Shown here in pieces: positions 42,956-51,748 of a stretch of 64,000 bases of DNA (within the stretch, counting starts at the first letter, position 1; each line of letters starts with the position of its first letter). Origin of the DNA: Candidatus Kapaibacterium sp. (GTDB lineage Bacteria > Bacteroidota > Ignavibacteria > Kapaibacteriales > UBA4661). Made by a program: the position numbers and the translations under genes. The notes beneath the pieces were generated by a model, which did no database searches, was not told the origin of the DNA, and was given only the letters and a program-made list of their open reading frames with translations. The stretch spans positions 1 to 64,000 of the forward strand of contig JALONG010000034.1 of the NCBI GenBank assembly GCA_025455065.1, given 5' to 3'.

Positions 42956-43903
42956 TCACCGCACACGCCGCCGTGAACTCGTTATCCCCACCACAATCCC
43001 AATACCATCGCCCGTAACATTCCACTTTGCATTCACGCCGCCAATGCTGAAAGGATTACTGGTTGCAAAGGCATTCCGATAGGTGCGTTCATATTCCGCA
43101 AAGGCTTCGTCAAATTGATACAAAACCACGTGCGGATTGGTAATTGTTCCCCAGCCTCTGCCAGGAATAAACGGAATCTCTACCAATCTACTGAGTAAGC
43201 GAATTTTACCGCTAAAATCGGCTGCTGAGGCAGTAACAGTACTGGCATTTTCTAAAAGCTGGTTTTCAGCACGCAAAAAGGCAGATACGGTGTCCGCCCC
43301 GGGACCATGAAAAACTCCAGCACGGTAGGCAACCCGCGCTTGTGGTGTAAATGTAACTTCGTATTGATAGAATCGCCTATCTGCATTAGTTCTTGGGTCT
43401 TTCTGCTCAACAATAATTTCTCGTACCGAATCCATAGCCACCGGGCGCGGAACAAACGTTTCCACTCGCGCCCGTAAGCCCTGCCACTCGGCAATAATTT
43501 CGTACCGTTTGCCTTCTTCCGCTATGAGCGGCGGCATAGTTCGGTAATACGAGCGCGGGGTTTGGAAGATAACGCCTCCATTCGCATTCAGAATGCGCAT
43601 CGGCTCAAGTTGCATCGGGTATTCCCGTCCGTCCACACGGAGGCGTATCGTTGCCGTCGTAATAGCAGAGCGCTCGGCATTGACGGTATCAAAAAGCGGC
43701 AGCGTTCTGGCGACATAGAGGCTGGAAATAGGCTCTCCGGCAACGAGTGACCCAAAAAGCAGAATTTTCGGGACGTATTCCGGTTGGATGCTTGGCGCTA
43801 TCACTTGTTCGCAGGAAAACAAGCCGAAAGACAGGAGCATCACGGGAAGAGCAGAAATGCCACGCAGCAAACGCTGAAGCGGTCTTTGGAGAGTCTTGTT
43901 CAT
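42956..43903 (-). CDS. DUF4249 lipoprotein, module copy 1
   Basis: 315 aa from the ATG at 43903 (MNKTLQRPLQRLLRGISALPVMLLSFGLFSC), a lipoprotein signal with the Cys near residue 31. The alternative start at 43945 overlaps the receptor's stop as ATGA and would suit translational coupling. DUF4249 features are clear: PKILLFGSLVAGEPISSLYVARTLPLFD, TIRLRVDGREYPMQLEP, RYEIIAEWQG and the C-terminal FSIGGVNAKWNVTGDGIGIVVG. These proteins pair with TonB-dependent receptors as outer-membrane lipoproteins. This copy keeps the normal C-terminus, unlike copy 2. It is the last gene of the duplicated block. Confidence 0.88.
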   Translation of the reverse strand: MNKTLQRPLQRLLRGISALPVMLLSFGLFSCEQVIAPSIQPEYVPKILLFGSLVAGEPISSLYVARTLPLFDTVNAERSAITTATIRLRVDGREYPMQLEPMRILNANGGVIFQTPRSYYRTMPPLIAEEGKRYEIIAEWQGLRARVETFVPRPVAMDSVREIIVEQKDPRTNADRRFYQYEVTFTPQARVAYRAGVFHGPGADTVSAFLRAENQLLENASTVTASAADFSGKIRLLSRLVEIPFIPGRGWGTITNPHVVLYQFDEAFAEYERTYRNAFATSNPFSIGGVNAKWNVTGDGIGIVVGITSSRRRVR

Positions 43904-43941
43904 GACGTCATTCACAACAAATGTGGTATCAAAATGCAGTG

Positions 43942-46323
43942 TCAAAATGTACAGGAAATTCCTATCGTTGGCAAAAAGGGCAGAAGGGTATATTGCTTCA
44001 GCGCCGTAACGTTGCCGCGCTCATCCACCCACACCGTGAAGGGATTCAGACGATTATACACGTTGTAAATGTTGATGGATGCCTCAAATGGCAGATTAAA
44101 CCACTGGAACTTATACATCAAATTCAGGTCTAAGCGATGATAATCCGGCATTCGGTAGCTGTTGCGCTCGGCGTAGAGGTACGAAAAGGGGCGTGTTGCG
44201 GCATTGGTGAAAGGGTTTTTACTGGCAACGAGTCCCGGAAGAAATGCAAGGTCTAATACTCCAATAGGCATCGTAAATGCCTGCCCTGTGGCGTATATCC
44301 ACGTTGCGCCGATTTCCCATTTGTCGCTCAGTTTGTAGGACAGCGCCAGCGTGAGGTCATGCCTGCGGTCATAGCGCGGGAAAAAGGGTCTTCCGCCGTT
44401 AATTTCGGCGAATTGCCGTGTTGCCCACGAAAGCGTGTAACCTATCCAACCCGTGAATGCACCGATTTGTTTATTCAGAAAAACTTCCGCACCGTAGCTT
44501 TCGCCCGTGCCTGCTGTGAGAAGCCCTTCCACCGTTGCTCCCGGCACAAACCGCGCTCCTTCACGAAATTCGTAGATATTCTCTAAGCGCTTGTAATAGC
44601 CTTCAACCGTCAGTAAATACTCACGGTTGAAGAGATACGTTTCCAGCGCTGCCACATAGTGCATGGAGCGCGAGGGCAAAAGTTTATCCGTCGAAGGAAA
44701 CCATGTGTCGGTCGGCAGAGCAATCGTGTTTTCTTGAAGCAGATGCAAGAACTGATGCGCCATTGCGTACGCCGCTTTCAGTGTTGTTTCATCGCTGAGT
44801 TTGTAGGCAAGGGCGGCTCTCGGCTCAAGACGGAAATGCGAACCACTTTGGAAATACGCTGCTCGTGCGCCGAGATTCAATGCCAAAGACGGCGTAATTT
44901 CCCATTCATCCTGCACAAAGCCCGCTATTTCGAGTGCTTGCAATTGCTGAAGAGGGCGGTTGCGCTCAGGATTTGCGGTTATTTGCAAAATCCCCGCGCT
45001 ATTGAGAATACTCACCGTGAAATCGTGCCGCGTTGCTTCGATACCGCCTTTGACAGAATGCCCCTCCACCGGGAACCACTGCATTTCGCCTTTGAACGTG
45101 AGGTCGTTAATGGCGGTTGTGGTTTCAAATTGTTTGGAGTTCTTCAGCGCTGCTGTTTCAAAGGCAGCATAGCGGAAATCGTATTGGGTGTAAATGAGCG
45201 AAAACGTGCTGAAAAGCGACGGCGAAAAAATATGCATCCAGCGCAGATTGCCCGTGGCATTGCCCCAGCCGAGTTCAAACGTTGTTTCGTCAGGGCGGTT
45301 CAGGCGCGGCAGAAGGTCGCGCCCGAAATACCCACTCAAAAAGATATGGTCGTTGTCGTCAATGCGGTAATTAACTTTTGCGTTTAGGTCGTAAAAATTA
45401 TAGCGAGGCACATCTCTACCCGTCGGGTCGGCAGCAAAGCCGATAATATCGAAGTACATTCTGCGCCCCGAAATCATAAAACTCGCATTGGTGCTGATAG
45501 GTCCTTCCAAAAGTGCCTTCGCGCTAATGAGCGAAATTCCTGCCGCACCGCCGATTTTTTCCTTTGAGCCTTCTTTCATCGTGAGGTCAATCACACTGGA
45601 AAGCCTACTGCCGTATTCAGCAGGAAAAGCGCCTTTAATGAGTTTCACATCACTGACGGCATCGGGGTTAAATGCACTCAGGAAACCGCCCAAATGCTGA
45701 GGATTATACACGGTTACGCCGTCCAAGAGAATCAAATTCTGGTCGGGAGTACTGCCACGGATATACAAGCCGCTCGAAAGCTCGCTTGCCGCCTTTACTC
45801 CGGGCAAAAGCTGGAGTGTGCGGAAAATATCGCGCTCACCGCCGATGGCAGGCATTTGGCGCAGGAACTCCATCGGGATATTCACCGTGCTGACCGCCGC
45901 TAGTGATGACTGACGGTCTGCCTGCACGGAGACTTGCTGCAATCGTGCGGCTTCATTCACCAAACTGAGATTGAGTTTTGTTGAACTATTGGTTATATCC
46001 AGAGTGCGCCGCAACGTTTTGAAGCCGATTCTTCGCACAACGAGTGTGTATGCGCCCTCAGGAAGACTGCTCAGACTGTAAAAGCCGTATTTATTCGAGA
46101 GCGTACCACGAAAAGGTTTGGGAAGATTAGCGGAATCCGGCATCACGCCTTGATAGAGCGCTACCGAAGCACTGATGACGGCTTCTCCGGTTTTTTCTTC
46201 AGTGATAGTGCCGGAAAGGGTGCAAAGAGTGGGTGAGGGTTCTTGCGCAAATGAGGGTACAAAGAGAGCCAAGAGCAACAAAAGCGCAACCCCAAAGTGG
46301 CGCAAAGCAAGCAAAAAAGACAT
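43942..46323 (-). CDS. TonB-dependent receptor, module copy 1
   Basis: 793 aa from the ATG at 46323 (MSFLLALRHFGVALLLLLALFVPSFAQ). The N-terminus carries a carboxypeptidase-regulatory-like domain (LSGTITEEKTGEAVISASVALYQG). The plug follows (ERDIFRTLQLLPGVKAASELSSGLYIRGSTPDQNLILLDGVTVYNPQHLGGFLSAFNPDAV), and a 22-strand barrel ends in an aromatic residue (TIGISCTF). No SusD homologue is present; a DUF4249 lipoprotein follows instead. The substrate (metal chelate, peptide or sugar) is unknown. It shows strong similarity to copy 2 at 49318-51708 throughout. Confidence 0.93.
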   Translation of the reverse strand: MSFLLALRHFGVALLLLLALFVPSFAQEPSPTLCTLSGTITEEKTGEAVISASVALYQGVMPDSANLPKPFRGTLSNKYGFYSLSSLPEGAYTLVVRRIGFKTLRRTLDITNSSTKLNLSLVNEAARLQQVSVQADRQSSLAAVSTVNIPMEFLRQMPAIGGERDIFRTLQLLPGVKAASELSSGLYIRGSTPDQNLILLDGVTVYNPQHLGGFLSAFNPDAVSDVKLIKGAFPAEYGSRLSSVIDLTMKEGSKEKIGGAAGISLISAKALLEGPISTNASFMISGRRMYFDIIGFAADPTGRDVPRYNFYDLNAKVNYRIDDNDHIFLSGYFGRDLLPRLNRPDETTFELGWGNATGNLRWMHIFSPSLFSTFSLIYTQYDFRYAAFETAALKNSKQFETTTAINDLTFKGEMQWFPVEGHSVKGGIEATRHDFTVSILNSAGILQITANPERNRPLQQLQALEIAGFVQDEWEITPSLALNLGARAAYFQSGSHFRLEPRAALAYKLSDETTLKAAYAMAHQFLHLLQENTIALPTDTWFPSTDKLLPSRSMHYVAALETYLFNREYLLTVEGYYKRLENIYEFREGARFVPGATVEGLLTAGTGESYGAEVFLNKQIGAFTGWIGYTLSWATRQFAEINGGRPFFPRYDRRHDLTLALSYKLSDKWEIGATWIYATGQAFTMPIGVLDLAFLPGLVASKNPFTNAATRPFSYLYAERNSYRMPDYHRLDLNLMYKFQWFNLPFEASINIYNVYNRLNPFTVWVDERGNVTALKQYTLLPFLPTIGISCTF

Positions 46324-46358
46324 ATTCACGGGAGAGGAAAGATATATGACTAAGTGTG

Positions 46359-46964
46359 TTATGGATTAAACGGATGCCACGAGATGCCGAGCATTGCTAG
46401 CCCATGGGTGAGACCAAATGCACTTATTTTTCCCTGCACCGAAAAAGCAGAACCGAGTTTGTACTTAACCGCACCAAACGCTGTGAAACTTTGATATTGC
46501 ATGGCGTATGGAGATTCGGGGAAACGAAGAATATTACCAACAAAAATCGCCGGCGTAATCGTTACGCCCTCAATAGCACACCATCCTGCACCAATATCAA
46601 ACGCGAGGTTGCCGTCTGTTGGTATGGTGTAAGTGATTCCGGCAGAAAGAAGTTGGTTGCCCCAAAACGGACCCAAAGTTGATGTTTGCGGAAAGACAAA
46701 ATTCGGGTCGGAAGAACTCAAAATGGGGTAACGGCGTTTGACATCTTCGACAGACGAAGCGCGACGCGGGTCGTCGGCTACCAATCTTGTCCATGAGCCG
46801 TACAGACCGAATCCGGCATAGACGGGAATTTGCAGGGTCAATCCCCAAGACGTAGTAGGGTTTGTCGGCAGAAAGCCGCCGCCGCCTTCGAGAGTGAGTA
46901 TTTGAGCTGAAGAATAGCTACCGAACGAAACGAATATTGCCATAGCGAGAAGATACTTTTTCAT
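46359..46964 (-). CDS. Outer-membrane beta-barrel protein, module copy 1
   Basis: 201 aa from 46964 (MKKYLLAMAIFVSFGSYSSAQ). Strand-forming, aromatic-rich sequence (LTLEGGGGFLPTNPTTSWGLTLQIPVYAGFGLYGSWTRL) with DPNFVFPQTSTLGPFWGNQLL in the middle and FSVQGKISAFGLTHGLAMLGISWHPF at the end. It corresponds part for part with 51749-52408. It is likely a small outer-membrane barrel that works with the receptor. A terminator separates it from the lipoprotein gene upstream. No database family is recalled. Confidence 0.8.
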   Translation of the reverse strand: MKKYLLAMAIFVSFGSYSSAQILTLEGGGGFLPTNPTTSWGLTLQIPVYAGFGLYGSWTRLVADDPRRASSVEDVKRRYPILSSSDPNFVFPQTSTLGPFWGNQLLSAGITYTIPTDGNLAFDIGAGWCAIEGVTITPAIFVGNILRFPESPYAMQYQSFTAFGAVKYKLGSAFSVQGKISAFGLTHGLAMLGISWHPFNP

Positions 46965-46991
46965 TGTTTTTTGTGAATGTTGTGAAAAAAT

Positions 46992-47041
46992 AATATGCCC
47001 GTTACCAACCTTCACCTATACAAAAAAGAAACGGGCATATT
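46992..47041 (-). terminator. Terminator after the copy 1 lipoprotein gene
   Basis: A perfect 12-bp stem, AATATGCCCGTT with AACGGGCATATT, is followed on the minus strand by ATTTTTTC. It sits 17 bases after the lipoprotein stop and before the barrel gene, so the last three genes of the module are expressed by read-through or from another start. Confidence 0.8.
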
Positions 47042-47057
47042 AAATACTTTACTTCTC

Positions 47058-48287
47058 TTACCAAGATAGAATCATGCTGGGGTTGCCCATAGCATACGTT
47101 CTAAATGGAGCAATAGGAAAAAACACATCGTCATAGTGTACAGTCATTTGACTCAACACATTATCCTGAATTTTGTATTTGACCTTAAATGAAGGCGAAA
47201 TACTAATGTTATCGCTGAGTTTGAAGGTTGCAGATAATCCAAGTTCAACCTCTGCTCCACCATCTTCTTCAAACCACTGCCAGTGCAAACTTTTGTGAAA
47301 ACCAGTATTCCAAGGTGCACCATAGCTTGTTGAAAAATACTGACCATTACAAAGATGACGTGGAACGGCTCCTGCCAAATTAAAACGCCCCCACTGCGCT
47401 GGATCGCCACCCGTAGCAGGCACCGAGGTTACAATGGCATAAAACTCAGGATCACCTAAAATCCAGTGTTCGATAAACCACGTTCCTTCAAAAGCATCTG
47501 AGAAAGAAAGGCTTGTAATGCTCATGTAAGAATTTTGCAACTGCGCACCACCCTTTGGAGAAGTCATACGCGGCCGGTTCAAATTCTCTGCAACCGCTTG
47601 CTTCAACTGCCCATTCATTTCTGTGCGTTCGTTGGGAGCAATAACAATCACAGGGCGAGTTTTAGCAATAGCCTCGTTCACGATGTACTCTTTGCCTTGT
47701 GCGTCGTAGGCGATAACTTCACTCGGCATTTTGTCAATATCCTGACCTTTTGCCAACACAGGCACAAACGTTACCAATGGCGAAGTTTTGCCATCCCATT
47801 TTTCGGCATTATACCAGTACAAATGCGCGTTAGCGGCATAGTGACGTGAGTATTGCTCTAATGCTGCTTGTACATCATTTGCTTGCAAATTAAATTTTGC
47901 ACCATTACGAGCAACCGTAGCCGTCCAATTTCCCGAAGCACCAAGGGCGCTTGTAAGGTTTTGGTCGGTATTCAAATTATTCCACAGGACATTTGTGCAG
48001 CCATCAAACTTGCGCATAGCTTGTATATGGACAGCTTTTGCTGTGTTTGACTCAGCAAGCGTTGATGCTACGGACTTTGCGAGGGCTGCGAGTTGAGCAT
48101 TTGTCTCGCCGTTTTTCATCGCCAAAACCAATTCATCACCTTTTGTTGATGATGAAGCAACACTTTTATCAACAACTTGCGTTCCTCCCACAATAGGACT
48201 ACTTGCCTCATTACAACTTACCACCAAACCACCAACAATACCAGCCAACACCAAGGCTTTAACAGCCTTCAAACGAAATAACGACAT
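47058..48287 (-). CDS. Module lipoprotein, copy 1 (409 aa)
   Basis: Start at 48287 (MSLFRLKAVKALVLAGIVGGLVVSC) with GGAG 6 bases ahead; the lipobox Cys is near residue 25. The mature protein has a helical first half (ELVLAMKNGETNAQLAALAKSVASTLAES) and a core shared with copy 2: HLYWYNAEKWDGKTSPLVTFVPV, YDAQGKEYIV and RPVIVIAPNERTEMNGQ. It ends in a beta-rich half of unknown fold, with conserved GDPEF. The length is exactly that of copy 2 (409 aa). I do not recognise the family. It heads the downstream module and is preceded by the conserved leader. Confidence 0.85.
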   Translation of the reverse strand: MSLFRLKAVKALVLAGIVGGLVVSCNEASSPIVGGTQVVDKSVASSSTKGDELVLAMKNGETNAQLAALAKSVASTLAESNTAKAVHIQAMRKFDGCTNVLWNNLNTDQNLTSALGASGNWTATVARNGAKFNLQANDVQAALEQYSRHYAANAHLYWYNAEKWDGKTSPLVTFVPVLAKGQDIDKMPSEVIAYDAQGKEYIVNEAIAKTRPVIVIAPNERTEMNGQLKQAVAENLNRPRMTSPKGGAQLQNSYMSITSLSFSDAFEGTWFIEHWILGDPEFYAIVTSVPATGGDPAQWGRFNLAGAVPRHLCNGQYFSTSYGAPWNTGFHKSLHWQWFEEDGGAEVELGLSATFKLSDNISISPSFKVKYKIQDNVLSQMTVHYDDVFFPIAPFRTYAMGNPSMILSW

Positions 48288-49267
48288 AAACAACTCCAAA
48301 AAATAGAGTGTGAAAAAGAGTGCCACAACTCTTTCCTTCGTGCGTCTCTTTGCGTATATTGCAAGTGGAAGACTCGAAAAACTTTCCACTTGCCCGCTTG
48401 GAGAATGATGTGAGCAGCAAATTGGACATTCCAGCGAACATTCACTCCACCAACGGTAAATGGGTCGGTTTGGCGAAACCCACGAGTGTAGCTATTGTAA
48501 TACTCCGCAAAAGGCGCGTCGAAGCTATACACAACGGCATGGGGATTTTGCGGGTCTTGTAATCCTAACGTGTTTGAGAACGATTGATATATCACTTGGC
48601 TTTGGAGGGTGATTGTACCTGAACTGTCAGCACTTGTCGCTGTTTTCAACAATCCTGCCGTTATGCCGTTGCGAGTAGTTGAGACCGTATCGGCATCTCT
48701 GCCTGTCAGCACACCCACTTGATAGGCTTCTCCCGCACGTGCAGCAAAGCGGGCTTCATAGCGAAATTCTTTATTAGACGGTCCCCGGTTTTCGGTTGTG
48801 GTCGTGATAACCTCTCGCACACTCAGTATGGACGGCTTTCGCGGCACGGTCGTACTCACGCGAGCCGTCTTGCCGTTCCATTCCGCAATAATTTCATAGC
48901 GTACACCTTCTTCCGCAATGATATTTCCAGCTTGATAATAAGCCCGGGCATCGCTCCACAGCATCGTTCCTGTTGATGAAAGTTCGCGTTGAGGTTGCAA
49001 TGTCATTCGGTATTCCTGCCCATTCACACGAAGTCTAACCGTTGCCGTCGAAATAGCAGCAAGTTCGCGGCTAATAGGCTTTGTCGGCTCAAGCGTGCGC
49101 GAAAGGCGGATATTCCGAATCGGCTCACCAGCGACTAATGCGCCCTCCATAAATATCTGCTCTTTGTAATCAAGAGGAATTGCAGGATTAAGCGCTTGCT
49201 CTAAACTCTGACCGCAGGAAAACAGCAAGGGAACCAATGCAAGCAAGAAAAAACGTCGTAAAAGCAT
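48269..49267 (-). CDS. DUF4249 lipoprotein with replaced C-terminus, module copy 2
   Basis: 332 aa from the ATG at 49267 (MLLRRFFLLALVPLLFSC); the track start is 47 codons upstream and unlikely. The body follows DUF4249 (KEQIFMEGALVAGEPIRNIRLSRTLEPTKPI, TVRLRVNGQEYRMTLQP, RYEIIAEWNG) up to FTVGGVNVRWNV. There the normal end is lost. The last 51 residues (QFAAHIILQAGKWKVFRVFHLQYTQRDARR...) are a translation of the leader of the next module, in another frame, and the stop lies 19 bases inside the next gene. Translation of the tail is probably tolerated, or the protein is impaired. Confidence 0.8.
   Translation of the reverse strand: MLLRRFFLLALVPLLFSCGQSLEQALNPAIPLDYKEQIFMEGALVAGEPIRNIRLSRTLEPTKPISRELAAISTATVRLRVNGQEYRMTLQPQRELSSTGTMLWSDARAYYQAGNIIAEEGVRYEIIAEWNGKTARVSTTVPRKPSILSVREVITTTTENRGPSNKEFRYEARFAARAGEAYQVGVLTGRDADTVSTTRNGITAGLLKTATSADSSGTITLQSQVIYQSFSNTLGLQDPQNPHAVVYSFDAPFAEYYNSYTRGFRQTDPFTVGGVNVRWNVQFAAHIILQAGKWKVFRVFHLQYTQRDARRKELWHSFSHSIFWSCLCRYFV
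48288..48421 (-). promoter_or_regulatory. Conserved 5' leader with hairpins, copy 1
   Basis: About 134 bases upstream of the lipoprotein ATG are nearly identical to the leader of copy 2 (53726-53859): two substitutions and one single-base indel. On the minus strand it contains a perfect 9-bp hairpin (CAAGTGGAA ... TTCCACTTG). Near the ribosome-binding site is a second stem (AAAGAGT ... ACTCTTT) followed by T residues. One of the substitutions leaves the second stem paired as G-U. It could be an attenuator or an RNA-binding regulatory leader. Confidence 0.65.
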
Positions 49268-49317
49268 GGTATGAGGGGGACTTTGGATGCAAGAAATTGT
49301 TTCAGCGTAAAATATCA

Positions 49318-51708
49318 TCAAAACGAACACCGCAAGCCGACAGTAGGCACAAACGGCAGCAAGGTTAATTGCCGCAGACGGCTTGCTCCGTCGAAGTTTT
49401 CTACCCAAGCAGTGAAAGGATTGAGGCGGTTGTAAACGTTGTACAGATTGATGGAAAACTCAAATGGCAAACCGCCAATCCAAGGAAATTTATATGTCGC
49501 GTTCACATCCAAACGATGATAATCCGGCAAGCGAAACGCATTGCGGTCGCCATAGACTTGTGATGAACCGGAAACAACATTACGTGTTAATGCGGGGTCA
49601 AGCGTAATGCCGAATGGAACGCTCAGAACATCAATCAACCCGTTTGCCATCGTAATGGCTTGACCACTTGCGTATGTCCATGTTACGCCAAAATCCCAAC
49701 GGTCATTGAGTTTGTAGGCAATGGCGATTACAATATCATGCCGCCTGTCATAACGGGGAAAGAAGGGCTTACCGCCGTTCAGTTCGGGGAAAAGCCGTGT
49801 TGTCCACGAGAGCGTGTAACCAATCCAGCCTGTAAATTGACCAAGTTGTTTATTGAGAAAAAACTCCACACCATATGCCTCGCCCGTGCCGCTTGTCATC
49901 AGTGCTTCGGCGATTGTTCCCGGCACAAAACGAGCATCCTCGCGGAACTCATACAAATTTTCCATGCTTTTGTAATAGCCCTCCACCGTCAAAAAATACT
50001 CACGGTCAAACAAGTACGTTTCTATACCTGCCACATACTGCGTCGAACGAGCAGGCTTCAAAATTTCGGTGGAAGGAAACCATGTATCGGTGGGAAGCGC
50101 TACACTGTTATCTTGGAGCAGATGCAGGAACTGACTTGCAACCGCATATGCGGCTTTGAAGGTGAGTGTTTCGGTTGCTTTGTACGCCAGCGAAGCGCGT
50201 GGTTCTAAGCGGAGATGACTACCACGCTCAAAATACGAGGCACGAAGCCCGATATTTGCCGCCAAATTTTCGGTAATATCCCATTCATCCTGCACATACC
50301 CCGCAGCTTCCAGCGCTGTAACACGTTGCAAAGGGTCTGCACGCTCATCAATGCCGCCTCTGCCTTGGAGAATACTGCTCCCGCTCACAATGTCGGTGAC
50401 AAAATTATGCCGCGTTGCTTCTGCACCAAATTTGATAACATGATTCGGCACAGGAAACCATTGCAGTTCGCCACGCAGCGCTATATCTTGTATCCGCGAT
50501 GCCGTTTCAAACTGTTTTGCGCCGCCTGTGGCTTCGGAGAAATACGCTGCATAGCGAAAATCATAATTGGTATAAACCAACGAAAGCGAACTGAAGAGCG
50601 TGGAAGAGAAAATATGCGACCAACGGAAGTTCCCCGTTGCATTACCCCAATCCAGTTCAAATGTCGCATCATTAGGGCGATTGACGCGGGGCAGAATATC
50701 GCGCCCGAAATAGCCGCTCAAGAAAAATTGATTATTCTCATCCAAACGCAGGTTCACTTTTGCATTGGCATCGTAAAAATTATAGCGAGGCAGAATGCGC
50801 CCCCCGGGGTCAATAGCCGCCGCCGCAATATCAAAATACATTCGCCGCCCCGATACCATAAACGTCGCATTGCTGCTTATCGGTCCTTCCAAAAGGGCGC
50901 TGGCACTGAGCAAAGATATTCCCGCCGTGCCGCGTATTTTCTCTTTCGAGCCTTCTTTCATGCTCATATCCAACACACTCGACAAACGGCTTCCGTATTC
51001 CGCCGGAAACGCACCCTTGATAAGCCGTACATTGCTCACGGCATCGGCATTAAACGCGCTCAGGAAGCCGCCTAAATGCTGGGGATTATAGACCGTAACG
51101 CCGTCCAACAAGACCAAATTTTGGTCGGGCGAACCGCCGCGCACGTACAAGCCGCTTGAAATCTCGCTGACAGACTTCACGCCCGGCATAAGTTGAAGCA
51201 CACGGAAAATATCGCGCTCACCGCCCAAAGACGGCATTTGTTTGATAAAATCCATGGAAACATCCACTGTGCTGACAGCAGCGCCTTTGTCACGTTCTGC
51301 CTGCACAGAGACACTTTCCAAGCGCACCGTATTCGGCTGAATCGTTACGTCAATCCGCTCCGAAGCATCACCCAGACTGAGCGCACGAGTAAATGTAGCC
51401 AAGCCCACACGTCGCACAACAAGCGTATATGCGCCGGAGCGCAGCGACGGCAGCGAATAAAACCCGTACTTATTCGAGACAGCGCCGCGCATGGGCTTTT
51501 GCGCCGTGCCTTCCTTGTACGAACCTTCGTAAAGCGCGACACTTGCGCCGATAACAAATTCGCCCGATTGCGCTTCACGAATAACACCGGAAACCGTCAG
51601 GGATTGCTCTTGTGCAAAGAGTATATGTGGGCTTGCAGATAAAACGGCAACAAGCCACAGAACTATTACGCCAAGTCGCCGAGATGTGTTGAAAAAGAGA
51701 GGAGACAT
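49318..51708 (-). CDS. TonB-dependent receptor, module copy 2
   Basis: 796 aa with signal peptide (LGVIVLWLVAVLSASPHILFAQ). Same layout as copy 1: regulatory-like domain (LTVSGVIREAQSGEFVIGASVALYEGS), plug (GGERDIFRVLQLMPGVKSVSEISSGLYVRGGSPDQNLVLLDGVTVYNPQHLGGFLSAFNADAV) and barrel closing in TVGLRCSF. Protein similarity to copy 1 is strong in the plug and weaker in outer loops, as expected for altered substrate preference after duplication. It follows the barrel gene by 40 bases and precedes the DUF4249 gene by 50. Confidence 0.93.
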   Translation of the reverse strand: MSPLFFNTSRRLGVIVLWLVAVLSASPHILFAQEQSLTVSGVIREAQSGEFVIGASVALYEGSYKEGTAQKPMRGAVSNKYGFYSLPSLRSGAYTLVVRRVGLATFTRALSLGDASERIDVTIQPNTVRLESVSVQAERDKGAAVSTVDVSMDFIKQMPSLGGERDIFRVLQLMPGVKSVSEISSGLYVRGGSPDQNLVLLDGVTVYNPQHLGGFLSAFNADAVSNVRLIKGAFPAEYGSRLSSVLDMSMKEGSKEKIRGTAGISLLSASALLEGPISSNATFMVSGRRMYFDIAAAAIDPGGRILPRYNFYDANAKVNLRLDENNQFFLSGYFGRDILPRVNRPNDATFELDWGNATGNFRWSHIFSSTLFSSLSLVYTNYDFRYAAYFSEATGGAKQFETASRIQDIALRGELQWFPVPNHVIKFGAEATRHNFVTDIVSGSSILQGRGGIDERADPLQRVTALEAAGYVQDEWDITENLAANIGLRASYFERGSHLRLEPRASLAYKATETLTFKAAYAVASQFLHLLQDNSVALPTDTWFPSTEILKPARSTQYVAGIETYLFDREYFLTVEGYYKSMENLYEFREDARFVPGTIAEALMTSGTGEAYGVEFFLNKQLGQFTGWIGYTLSWTTRLFPELNGGKPFFPRYDRRHDIVIAIAYKLNDRWDFGVTWTYASGQAITMANGLIDVLSVPFGITLDPALTRNVVSGSSQVYGDRNAFRLPDYHRLDVNATYKFPWIGGLPFEFSINLYNVYNRLNPFTAWVENFDGASRLRQLTLLPFVPTVGLRCSF

Positions 51709-51748
51709 GATAGCTTGAGTTCAAGTAGCAAAAGAGTGAGGTACAATG

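Noticed and set aside
44659-45387. Plus-strand ORF of 242 aa
   Set aside because: Antisense shadow of the TonB-dependent receptor copy 1; the like-looking 50215-51075 ORF is the shadow of copy 2.
46175-46369. Small plus-strand ORF over the receptor start
   Set aside because: Antisense to the receptor's signal peptide region with no ribosome-binding site or conserved text.
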